A DNA stretch of 64,000 nt from Solirubrum puertoriconensis (GTDB taxonomy: Bacteria > Bacteroidota > Bacteroidia > Cytophagales > Hymenobacteraceae). The DNA is taken from assembly GCF_001483135.1 (NCBI RefSeq), contig NZ_LNAL01000006.1:930003-994002 (forward strand), in the 5' to 3' direction. The translations under genes and the position numbers were made by a program. Every line of letters starts with the position of its first letter. Positions within the stretch are counted from its first letter, which is position 1. Below the pieces are notes generated by a model, which was not told where the DNA came from, ran no database searches, and was given only the letters and a program-made list of their open reading frames with translations. Positions 54,952 through 64,000 of this stretch are shown here, piece by piece.

Positions 54952-55575
54952 CTAGCTGCTGGCGAGTAGCGCGGCGTACTGCTCGGGCGTATCGATATCG
55001 AGGGCGGCGGGGGCAAAGTCGATGGTTGCTACCTCCGGACCTAGGTGCTCGAGTAGCTTTTTGGCGCCTTGCTGCGGTGGCAAGCTGGCCAAGCGCTGCA
55101 ACTGACTACGGGCGAATACAGCGGGCACGCCAATGCTGCCCGCGTACCGCGTAGCTACCGCCGGGGCATCGGTTGTGCAGTGCAAGGCTATAAGGCTTTG
55201 GAGCAGCTCGGTAGTTACCAGCGGCTGGTCGCTGAGCAGCACCAGCACGCCGCTAAGCTGCTCGTAGGCGGTATGCTGGTCCAATGCTTGCAGGCCAATC
55301 CGCAGCGAGCTGCCCATACCTAGGGCCCAAGCGGGATTATGCACGCTGATGATGGGTAAGCCGTGCACCTCGCTCAGCAGCGGCTCGTGCAGATGGCCCG
55401 TAACGAGTACTATCGGCGCGCAGCCCGCTGCCACCGCCTGCTCCGCCACGCGGCGGAGCAGGGTAGTGCCTTGGTAGTTAAGCAGCTGCTTGGGCTTGCC
55501 CATGCGCGATGAGCTGCCGGCCGCCAGAATGATAGCCGCAACCGCATGCGGCGCCCTAGGTGAAAACTCGCTCAT
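54952..55575 (-). CDS. mocA: Molybdenum cofactor cytidylyltransferase MocA
   Basis: MocA adds CMP to the cofactor for hydroxylases such as PaoABC. The 207-aa protein has the nucleotidyltransferase motif LAAGSSSRMGKPKQLL near residue 17. A following LSDQPLVTTELL with its metal Asp, and LDIDTPEQYAAL at the end, complete the pattern. It is 16 nt downstream of the second hydroxylase large subunit, same strand, so it is part of that operon. This links the cytidylyl branch to the hydroxylases. Confidence 0.9.
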   Translation of the reverse strand: MSEFSPRAPHAVAAIILAAGSSSRMGKPKQLLNYQGTTLLRRVAEQAVAAGCAPIVLVTGHLHEPLLSEVHGLPIISVHNPAWALGMGSSLRIGLQALDQHTAYEQLSGVLVLLSDQPLVTTELLQSLIALHCTTDAPAVATRYAGSIGVPAVFARSQLQRLASLPPQQGAKKLLEHLGPEVATIDFAPAALDIDTPEQYAALLASS

Positions 55576-55591
55576 GAAGTGGAAGGCGCCA

Positions 55592-57826
55592 TCAGATCAG
55601 CTTATCGGGCGTAATGGGCAGCTCGCGGATGCGCTTGCCGGTGGCGTTGAAGATGGCGTTGGCAATGGCGGGGGCCACGCCGATGGTCGCAATTTCGCCG
55701 ATGCCTTTGGTGCCCAGCGCGTTCACGTGCGGGTCGGGTTGGTTCACGAAGTACACCTCCACGGCCGGCGCGTCGGCGTGCACGGGCACGTGGTATTCGG
55801 CCAGGTCTTTGGTTACGTAACGGCCAAACCGGTCGTCAATCACCGCCGCTTCCGTAAGGGCCATGCCAATGCCGCCCACGGCGCCGCCTTTCATTTGGTT
55901 GCCGGCCGTTTTCTCGTTGATGATGGTACCCGCATCGGCGCACGACACCAGCTTGCTCACCCGGACCTCACCCGTGAGTTGGTGCACCCGCACCTGGGCA
56001 AAATGCACCGAGAAGGAATACATCGAGTACTCGCGGCCCTTGTCGCTGGGCTTGGACTCTACGGTTACGGCCTGCCCGCCCGCTTGCTTTACTAGGTCGG
56101 TGTAGGTAACGCGGGCGGTAGCGTTGCCGGCCAGCGTGAGGTAGCCGTCGGCAAACGTCACGTCTTCCTTGCGGGCCGCGGCAAAGGCGCCGTTGCCGGC
56201 TGCGGCCAGCTCGCGCAGCTTATCCTTGAGGGCCAGGCAAGCTTCCTGCACGGCCGGGCCCACGGTATTCACAATGGCCGAGCCACCCTGCGTAGGAGCC
56301 CGTGCGAAATCGGAATTGCCCCATTCAAACCGAACCTTTGCGGGAGTTACGCCCAGCGTGTCGGCGGCAATTTGGGTCATGGCGGTGCCGGTGCCCGGGC
56401 CAATGTCGGTTACAGCGCTTTGCAGCAGCACGGTGCCGTCGGGCAGCAGCTTAGCGGTGGCTTTGGAGGTGCCGCGGTGCGCCCCGAAGGTGCCCACACC
56501 CATGCCGTAACCAATCAGCCAGTCGCCCTCGCGTACGGAGCCGGGCTTGAGCTGCCGCTTGTTCCAGCCGATGCGCTCGGCGCCGGCCTGGTAGCACTCT
56601 TTCAGAAACTTGCTCGACCAAGGCTTGCCGTTTTCAGGGTCCTTATCGGTGTAGTTGCGCAGCCGAAACTCCAGCGGGTCAATGTTCAGCAGGTAAGCCA
56701 TTTCATCCATAGCCGACTCCAAAGCAAAAGCGCCGGTGGCCTCGCCGGGGCCCCGCATCCAAATGGGCGAGCCGATATCCAGCGCCGCCAGCCGGTAGCG
56801 CGTCGTCATGTTCGGGGCTTGGTACATCATGCGCGTCTGGCCCAGCGTCGCTTCGGTAAACTCCTCGTAGGTCGACGTCTGCCCAATGGCCTCGTGCGTG
56901 ATGGCCGTGATTTTGCCATCCGGCGTGGCGCTCATCCCAATTTTCTGCCAGGTGTGAGGCCGGTAGCCCACCATCGTAAACATTTGCTCGCGGGTGAGCA
57001 TCAGCTTAACCGGCCGGTTTACCACCTTGGCCGCGACGATGGCGGCCGACTCGTGCGGCCAGCTGTGCAGGCCGTTGCCGAAGGCGCCGCCCACGTAGGT
57101 GGCAATTACCTTCACGTTTTCCTCGGGCAAGCCCCATTCCCGGGCAAAGTCGCGGCGGGTGGCCATGGTGCCCTGAGTTTTATCGTAGAGGGTGAGCCGG
57201 TCGGGTGCTTCCCAGTGCGCCGTGATGGACTGCATCTCGATGGGGTGATGCACCTCTGTTGGAATCACGTACTCGGCTTCAAGTTTGAGCGCGCCGGTTT
57301 TGTAGGCATCCACTTGGCCGCGCTGGTAATCGGCTACCGGCGACTTGGGATTCTTTTTGGCTTGGGTGGGCAAAAAGGCGTTCGGCTTGTTGGCCTCCAG
57401 GTTGGTCTGGTGCGCTTCCTGCGCGTACTGCGCCTTCACCAAACGCGCCGCGTAGCGGGCCCGCTCCCACGAATCGGCCACCACCACGGCAATGGGCTGG
57501 TCGTTGAAGCGGATTTTGTCGTCGGTAAACACGCGCAGGGCGCTGCCTACGGTTTGCGGCTGCGAGGGGTCTTTGCCTACCGGCTTGTGGCCGGGCAACT
57601 TGGGCCCGTTTTGGTGGGTTATCACCGCCAGCACGCCAGGGGCGCGTTCAGCCGCTTTCGTGTCGATGCTGCTGAGGCGGCCTTTGGCTATGGTGCTGCC
57701 CACCAGCACGGCGTAGGCCATGTTCGGCAACTGGTACTCAGCCGAGTACTTGGCCGCACCTGTCACTTTCTGCCGGCCGTCCACCCGGTTCATCGGGGCT
57801 CCGATTTGCTTCTGTGGTGTATTCAT
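55592..57826 (-). CDS. Molybdopterin-binding subunit of second Mo hydroxylase
   Basis: A 744-aa large subunit, similar in layout to the one at 43884-46115 (lead GAPMNRVDGRQKVTGAAKYS, substrate motif GGAFGNGLHSW, MRGPGEATGAFALESAMDE, catalytic Glu near E711 in GTKGIGEI). The Lys/Asp-rich insertion of the first paralogue is replaced by a shorter one. Third gene of an operon with its FAD and 2Fe-2S subunits, and upstream of mocA and moeB. The associated 2Fe-2S subunit carries a Tat signal, so the complex is predicted to be periplasmic. Substrate unknown. Confidence 0.93.
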   Translation of the reverse strand: MNTPQKQIGAPMNRVDGRQKVTGAAKYSAEYQLPNMAYAVLVGSTIAKGRLSSIDTKAAERAPGVLAVITHQNGPKLPGHKPVGKDPSQPQTVGSALRVFTDDKIRFNDQPIAVVVADSWERARYAARLVKAQYAQEAHQTNLEANKPNAFLPTQAKKNPKSPVADYQRGQVDAYKTGALKLEAEYVIPTEVHHPIEMQSITAHWEAPDRLTLYDKTQGTMATRRDFAREWGLPEENVKVIATYVGGAFGNGLHSWPHESAAIVAAKVVNRPVKLMLTREQMFTMVGYRPHTWQKIGMSATPDGKITAITHEAIGQTSTYEEFTEATLGQTRMMYQAPNMTTRYRLAALDIGSPIWMRGPGEATGAFALESAMDEMAYLLNIDPLEFRLRNYTDKDPENGKPWSSKFLKECYQAGAERIGWNKRQLKPGSVREGDWLIGYGMGVGTFGAHRGTSKATAKLLPDGTVLLQSAVTDIGPGTGTAMTQIAADTLGVTPAKVRFEWGNSDFARAPTQGGSAIVNTVGPAVQEACLALKDKLRELAAAGNGAFAAARKEDVTFADGYLTLAGNATARVTYTDLVKQAGGQAVTVESKPSDKGREYSMYSFSVHFAQVRVHQLTGEVRVSKLVSCADAGTIINEKTAGNQMKGGAVGGIGMALTEAAVIDDRFGRYVTKDLAEYHVPVHADAPAVEVYFVNQPDPHVNALGTKGIGEIATIGVAPAIANAIFNATGKRIRELPITPDKLI

Positions 57827-57839
57827 CGAAAATCGGGGG

Positions 57840-58820
57840 TTAGGCGGCAGCGGCGTTTTTAAGAGCCTGCACGATGGAATTCGGGCCCAGCTTCAGCTTG
57901 TAAGCATTGTGCTGGAAGGCTTTGGCACCGCGCATGGCTACCTCGGCCGCCTGCCGGAAGGTTTCGTCGGTGGCGGGTTTGCCTACCAGCGTCTTTTCGG
58001 CATCGGCGAGGCGCCAGGGTTTGTGGGCCACGCCGCCCATGGCTAGGCGCGCATCTTTGATGGTGCTGCCGTCGAGCTGCAAAGCCGCAGCCACCGAAAC
58101 CAGTGCAAAAGCGTAAGAGGCTCGCTCGCGCACTTTCAGGTAGTGCACGTGGCGGGTGAAGGCGTTGTCGGGCACCTCCACGGCTGTTATCAGCTCGCCG
58201 GCACCTAGGGTGGTGTCGATGTGGGGCTGGTCGCCGGGCAGGCGGTGCAGCTCAGCAAACGGAATGCGCCGGTCGCCTTTAGGGCCGCTTACCAGCACGG
58301 TGGCATCGAGGGCAGCCAAGGCCACGCTCATGTCCGAGGGATGCACGGCAATGCACTTGTCCGAGAAGCCGAAGATGGCGTGCATGCGGTTGTAGCCCTC
58401 GAGTGCGCCGCAGCCCGTGCCGGGTTCGCGCTTGTTGCAGGGCATGGCTGTGTCGTAGAAATACGGGCAACGCGTGCGTTGCAGCATGTTGCCGCCCACC
58501 GTGGCCATGTTGCGCAGCTGCGCCGAGGCGCCAGCATTGAGTGCCTGGGCCAGCAGCGGCAGTTTTTCGAGCACCAGCTTGTCCTCGGCTACGGCGCCGT
58601 TCAGCGCCAGGGCGCCAATCCGGATGTTGCCTTCCTGCCGTTCAATCTTGTCGAGCGGCAGCTTGTTGATATCGATGAGCTTTTGGGGCGCCATTACGCC
58701 GCGCTTCATCAGATCGAGCAGGTTGGTACCGCCGGCAATAAACTGCGCGTTCGGGTCGCGGGCCAGGGCCTCGATAGCCGCCTTGGGCTTGCTGGCCCGC
58801 ACGTATTGGAACTGGTTCAT
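57840..58820 (-). CDS. FAD subunit of second Mo hydroxylase (PaoB-like)
   Basis: A 326-aa FAD subunit starting at ATG 58820, overlapping the TGA of the 2Fe-2S gene. It shows FIAGGTNLLDLMK and TVGGNMLQRTRC. The extra Cys set (RTRC, MPCNK, GTGCGA, SDKC) implies the PaoB-type [4Fe-4S] cluster. It ends 13 bp before the large-subunit start. Close paralogue of the protein at 42868-43887. Confidence 0.92.
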   Translation of the reverse strand: MNQFQYVRASKPKAAIEALARDPNAQFIAGGTNLLDLMKRGVMAPQKLIDINKLPLDKIERQEGNIRIGALALNGAVAEDKLVLEKLPLLAQALNAGASAQLRNMATVGGNMLQRTRCPYFYDTAMPCNKREPGTGCGALEGYNRMHAIFGFSDKCIAVHPSDMSVALAALDATVLVSGPKGDRRIPFAELHRLPGDQPHIDTTLGAGELITAVEVPDNAFTRHVHYLKVRERASYAFALVSVAAALQLDGSTIKDARLAMGGVAHKPWRLADAEKTLVGKPATDETFRQAAEVAMRGAKAFQHNAYKLKLGPNSIVQALKNAAAA

Positions 58821-59458
58821 ACTCGTTGGCCTCCGTTTTTCACCTCCTGAATGGCCGCCACGATGTTGGTGTAGGCCCCGCAGCGGCAGATGTTGCCGCT
58901 CATGTACTCGCGTATTTCGCCTTCCGAATCGGCGTGCCCCTCGCGGATGCACGCCACCGCCGACATAATCTGGCCCGGCGTGCAGTACCCGCACTGAAAA
59001 CCGTCGTGCTTAATAAAAGCCTCCTGCATGGGGTGCAGCTTGTCGCCGCCCGGGGCCAGGCCCTCGATGGTGGTAACCTCTTTGCCTTCCTGCATCACGG
59101 CCAGCGTAAGGCACGAATTAATGCGCTTGCCATCGACGTGCACCGTGCAGGCACCGCACTGGCCGTAGTCGCAGCCTTTTTTGGTGCCCGTAAGGTGTAG
59201 TTGCTCGCGCAGCAAATCGAGCAGGGTGGTGCGGGGCTCTACTTGCAGCTTGTAGCGCTTGCCATTCACGGCGAGCTTCAGCGGCACCTTCTCAAAAGCC
59301 GCGGCCACTTTCTCATCCAACTCGGCTGCGGCGGCGCGTACCACGGGCCCAGGCGTGAATGCAAGCGCCGTGAGCAGCGAGGATTGCTTCAGGAAGGTGC
59401 GGCGGGCCTGGCTGTGCTCGTCGTGGTCGAGCGAAAGTCCTGGTTGTTCGTCTGCCAT
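58817..59458 (-). CDS. Tat-exported 2Fe-2S subunit of second Mo hydroxylase
   Basis: A 213-aa iron-sulfur subunit. A twin-arginine motif ARRTFLKQ lies at residues 18-25, followed by a hydrophobic stretch and an Ala-rich cleavage region near 42. Cluster Cys follow the hydroxylase pattern, CDYGQCGAC... and QCGYC...CRC. In the PaoABC type only this subunit carries the Tat signal, and the others are exported with it. First gene of the five-gene operon that continues with FAD, large subunit, mocA and moeB. Confidence 0.92.
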   Translation of the reverse strand: MADEQPGLSLDHDEHSQARRTFLKQSSLLTALAFTPGPVVRAAAAELDEKVAAAFEKVPLKLAVNGKRYKLQVEPRTTLLDLLREQLHLTGTKKGCDYGQCGACTVHVDGKRINSCLTLAVMQEGKEVTTIEGLAPGGDKLHPMQEAFIKHDGFQCGYCTPGQIMSAVACIREGHADSEGEIREYMSGNICRCGAYTNIVAAIQEVKNGGQRV

Positions 59459-59800
59459 GAGTTGATATTGGAGTGTCCCCGGCTGGGCAGGCCAGTAGGG
59501 TAGTGGTCGAAACGTAAGGTAGCCAAAACAGCGGCCCTAGGTGGCGGCTTCGCGCGGTAGGCAAAGGACCTGGACGCGCCCGAGTGTAGTAGCCTGAAGC
59601 TAGTATGTACGGCTAAAAAAACAAGTCGTTGGGGCGGTGCTGGCTGTTTCTTGGATAGCTGCTGGCATCTTGGGCAGGCGGCGGCCCTGCACCAATAATG
59701 TTACCTTGCCCGCAGGGTTCGGCCTTGCGTAAACTTGGGCCACAGGGGGCCAGATTTTCCCTACCGCAACCTTCACCCTACAACTGCTTACTTGCTCGTG
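59459..59800. other. 342-bp divergent gap upstream of hydroxylase operon and fdhD
   Basis: The two transcription units fire away from each other here, so promoters for both should lie inside. No clear TAnnTTTG box or operator could be found. It contains one CCTAGG (59538). The frames across it look non-coding. Confidence 0.35.
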
Positions 59801-60679
59801 ATGGATGTTTTTTTGCCGCCCACCAGCTACGAGTACGCCACCGTGCATAAGGTGGTAGGCGGCACTATTGCCCCAGCTACCGACGTGCTGGCTGCCGAGG
59901 AGCCGCTGGAAATACGGGTGGGCTTTGGGCCGGCTGCTGCCCGTACGCACCGTACCCTGGCCATAACCATGCGCACCCCCGGCCACGACATGGAGTTGGC
60001 CGCCGGCTTCTTGCTCTCGGAAGGCATCATCAGGCGGCGCGACGACCTGACCGGACTAGTTTATTGCCCCGACGTGCAAAAGCCCGAAGAGCGCGAAAAC
60101 GTAGTGCGGGCCGAGCTAGCTGCTTCCGTACCCCTCGATTTGCCTAGGTTGGAGCGGCACTTCTATACCTCGAGCAGCTGCGGCGTCTGCGGCAAAACCA
60201 GCATCGAGGCAGTGCATGCGGCTGCCTGCCCAGTACTGCCTACCACTGGCCCCAGGGTAGCTGCCGAGGTAATCCACGCCTTACCCGAACGGCAGCGCGC
60301 TGCGCAGGCCGTGTTCGAGCAAACGGGCGGCTTGCATGCGTCGGCGTTGTTTGATGCCCACGGCGAGTTGCTGCTGCTGCGCGAAGACGTAGGCCGCCAC
60401 AATGCTTTGGATAAAGTAATTGGTGCCGCCTTGCTCGCCAACCAGCTGCCCTTGCACCAACACGTGCTGCTGGTAAGTGGGCGTGCTTCCTTCGAGCTGG
60501 TGCAGAAGGCCGCTGTGGCGGGTATACCCGTGCTGGCTGCCGTGGGCGCCCCTAGCAGCCTGGCCGTGCAGGCTGCGCACAACTTTGGCATGACGCTGCT
60601 GGGCTTTGTGCGGCAGCAGCGCTTCAATATTTACACGCATCCGTGGCGCATCCAGCCCGAAGCCACTGCGTTATTCTAG
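59801..60679 (+). CDS. fdhD: Formate dehydrogenase accessory sulfurtransferase FdhD
   Basis: FdhD transfers sulfur from IscS to the molybdenum cofactor before it enters formate dehydrogenase. The 292-aa protein has EEPLEIRVG, the LAAGFLLSEGII segment, and the Cys pair CGVCGK (C127, C130) whose Cys carry the persulfide. A C-terminal REDVGRHNALDKVIG motif and the LLVSGRASFELVQKA run follow. ATG 59801 is preferred over a start 22 codons upstream. The next two genes follow closely, so it serves the FdhF-type enzyme downstream. Confidence 0.95.
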   Translation: MDVFLPPTSYEYATVHKVVGGTIAPATDVLAAEEPLEIRVGFGPAAARTHRTLAITMRTPGHDMELAAGFLLSEGIIRRRDDLTGLVYCPDVQKPEERENVVRAELAASVPLDLPRLERHFYTSSSCGVCGKTSIEAVHAAACPVLPTTGPRVAAEVIHALPERQRAAQAVFEQTGGLHASALFDAHGELLLLREDVGRHNALDKVIGAALLANQLPLHQHVLLVSGRASFELVQKAAVAGIPVLAAVGAPSSLAVQAAHNFGMTLLGFVRQQRFNIYTHPWRIQPEATALF

Positions 60680-60683
60680 GTTC

Positions 60684-61025
60684 ATGAAGCTCCGCCTCGA
60701 AGACAACACCTTGCGCTTGCGCCTCTCCGATGAGGAAGTGCAGCAGTTTGCCCAAACCGGCCACTTGGCCTCGGTAGTGCCGCTGGCGCCCGGCCCCGAT
60801 GGCCGCCTGACCTACGCCCTGCAAGTAGCCGACGACGACTCGACGGCGGCCGAGCAAACCTTGCGAGTAGCCTACACGCCGGGTACGCTCTCGGTGCTGG
60901 TGCCGGCCTCGTTGGCGCAAAGCTGGCTGGCGCCCGACCAGATTGGCCTAAGTGCTACCATGCGCCTGACCGACGGAAACGAATTGCGTATACTGGTGGA
61001 GAAGGATTTAGGCTGCCGGCATTGA
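60684..61025 (+). CDS. Small conserved protein between fdhD and fdhF-type gene
   Basis: A 113-aa protein beginning MKLRLEDNTLRLRLSDEEVQQF, 4 nt after the fdhD stop. It is beta-rich and acidic with no Cys motif or membrane segment except a C-terminal GCRH. Gene order strongly suggests a role in the same formate dehydrogenase-like pathway. I do not assign a family. Confidence 0.6.
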   Translation: MKLRLEDNTLRLRLSDEEVQQFAQTGHLASVVPLAPGPDGRLTYALQVADDDSTAAEQTLRVAYTPGTLSVLVPASLAQSWLAPDQIGLSATMRLTDGNELRILVEKDLGCRH

Positions 61026-61040
61026 GTGGGGTGACAGGTT

Positions 61041-61060
61041 ACACGTAACACGTAACACGT
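61041..61060. repeat. Short tandem repeat (ACACGTA)
   Basis: Almost three copies of ACACGTA in tandem lie in the fdhD-fdhF spacer. Probably incidental. Confidence 0.5.
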
Positions 61061-61121
61061 CTTCATCAGGTGAGCACAGTCCAGTTCTTGCTTTTGTATC
61101 ACAATAAAAACCTCCCTAGGT

Positions 61122-61177
61122 CGTCAGGCTCCCCTCTCCCTCGGAGAGGGGGTTGCGCCCCGGAGGGGTCCCGTGAG
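61122..61177. repeat. REP-like double hairpin before the fdhF-type gene
   Basis: A GC-rich block with CCCCTCTCC and GGAGAGGGG arms, followed by GCGCCCCGGAGGGGT. It resembles the CCCCTCCTC-type hairpins of the REPIN-like element at 17745-17994 but is not the same sequence. It directly precedes the gene and includes the GTG that would otherwise be the upstream start. Confidence 0.55.
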
Positions 61178-61184
61178 GCCACCC

Positions 61185-63740
<2,556 letters not shown>

Positions 63741-63761
63741 GGCCGAACGAGCGCCGCTTGC

Positions 63762-63799
63762 AGCCACCGCGCCGCCAATTAACCGGCGGCGCGGCTGGC
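63762..63799. terminator. Bidirectional GC-rich hairpin
   Basis: CCGCGCCGCC and GGCGGCGCGG pair around AATTAACC between the FdhF-type gene and the partial minus-strand gene. The T-run is poor; assignment rests on position and stem strength. Confidence 0.6.
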
Positions 63800-63800
63800 C

Positions 63801-64000
63801 TTACTTCTGGCTGCGCTTGGTGCTGTATTTTGAGCTGGCAGGCGGCACCTGCTCGAAGAACTTGTGCTGGTGTTCGGAGACGGGCCACACGTATTCGCCG
63901 TATTTGGCCGCTACCAGCCCGGTGCCAGGACGGTAGATAAAATCTTCTGCCCCGCTGAAACCCAAGGGTGGGTGCGAGTAGCCCGTAGGTACGGTGGAGA
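63801..64000 (-). CDS. Partial CDS, C-terminus of an unknown protein
   Basis: The reading frame runs off the window. The last 66 residues, ending before TAA at 63801-63803, include GYSHPPLGFSGAEDFIYRPG, AAKYGEYVWPVSEHQHK and a final basic YSTKRSQK. I recognise no family. The rest of the gene lies beyond 64000. Confidence 0.6.
   Translation of the reverse strand, partial: STVPTGYSHPPLGFSGAEDFIYRPGTGLVAAKYGEYVWPVSEHQHKFFEQVPPASSKYSTKRSQK

Noticed and set aside
56372-57862. A 496-aa open frame on the + strand opposite the second Mo-hydroxylase large subunit
   Set aside because: It is antisense to a well-supported gene, has no recognisable motif, and arises from the high-GC third positions of the real gene.

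Overview
The window is about 60% G+C and reads as a Bacteroidota chromosome, most likely Hymenobacter or a close Cytophagales relative. I infer this from gene content: a SusC/TonB-type receptor with an N-terminal carboxypeptidase-regulatory domain, a transketolase split into two subunits, a PepSY protein next to a receptor, and an RqcH-like NFACT protein. Start sites mostly lack strong Shine-Dalgarno sequences, and a few candidate TAnnTTTG promoter boxes are present. The taxon is inferred; no rRNA is present. There is no phage, insertion sequence, CRISPR array or plasmid backbone.

Layout. 1-9.6 kb: tRNA-Leu(GAG), an NFACT (RqcH/Rqc2-type) ribosome-quality-control protein, a PhnP-like metallo-beta-lactamase-fold hydrolase, a single-domain response regulator behind a 1357-residue PAS/GAF hybrid histidine kinase with REC and Hpt domains, a glycosyltransferase and miaA. 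9.6-16.7 kb: pfkA with a terminator-like hairpin in its leader, a TerB-like protein, a class III aminotransferase, an ECF sigma / anti-sigma-like / Spy-like operon, a multi-zinc-ribbon protein, a membrane protein and a DUF4242 protein. 16.7-30.4 kb: the two transketolase subunit genes separated by a von Willebrand A protein gene and a REPIN-like element, then bcp, a lipocalin, an M23 peptidase with a FAH-family enzyme, an M48 lipoprotein, an alpha/beta hydrolase, a small MITE-like element, mpl and dnaB. 30.7-38.9 kb: PepSY protein, TonB-dependent siderophore-type receptor, luciferase-like monooxygenase, a decayed DOPA-dioxygenase-like pseudogene and a long-chain acyl-CoA ligase.

38.9-63.7 kb is a molybdenum island. 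It holds moeA, moaC, a mobA with an N-terminal extension, xdhC, moaE, moaD, moaA, a MOT1-type molybdate permease, moeB fused to rhodanese, mocA, two complete three-subunit molybdenum hydroxylases of the PaoABC/YagTSR type (one with a Tat signal on its 2Fe-2S subunit, one without), and fdhD next to an FdhF/YdeP-type oxidoreductase. So molybdate uptake, most of molybdopterin synthesis, both nucleotide branches (MobA for guanylyl, MocA for cytidylyl), cofactor insertion or sulfuration factors (XdhC, FdhD) and the client enzymes lie within about 25 kb. A rifampicin ADP-ribosyltransferase (arr), a methionine aminopeptidase and an alpha/beta hydrolase are interspersed. No MogA/MoaB homologue is visible here.

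The most striking non-genic signal is the palindrome CCTAGG, seen about 100 times by eye, whereas base composition alone predicts about 20. It appears in genes (mostly as CTA-GGT, Leu-Gly), supplies the TAG stop of at least four genes, and lies inside several terminator hairpins, including a perfect 68-bp palindrome centred on it. It resembles the highly iterated palindromes described in cyanobacteria (HIP1) but has a different sequence.
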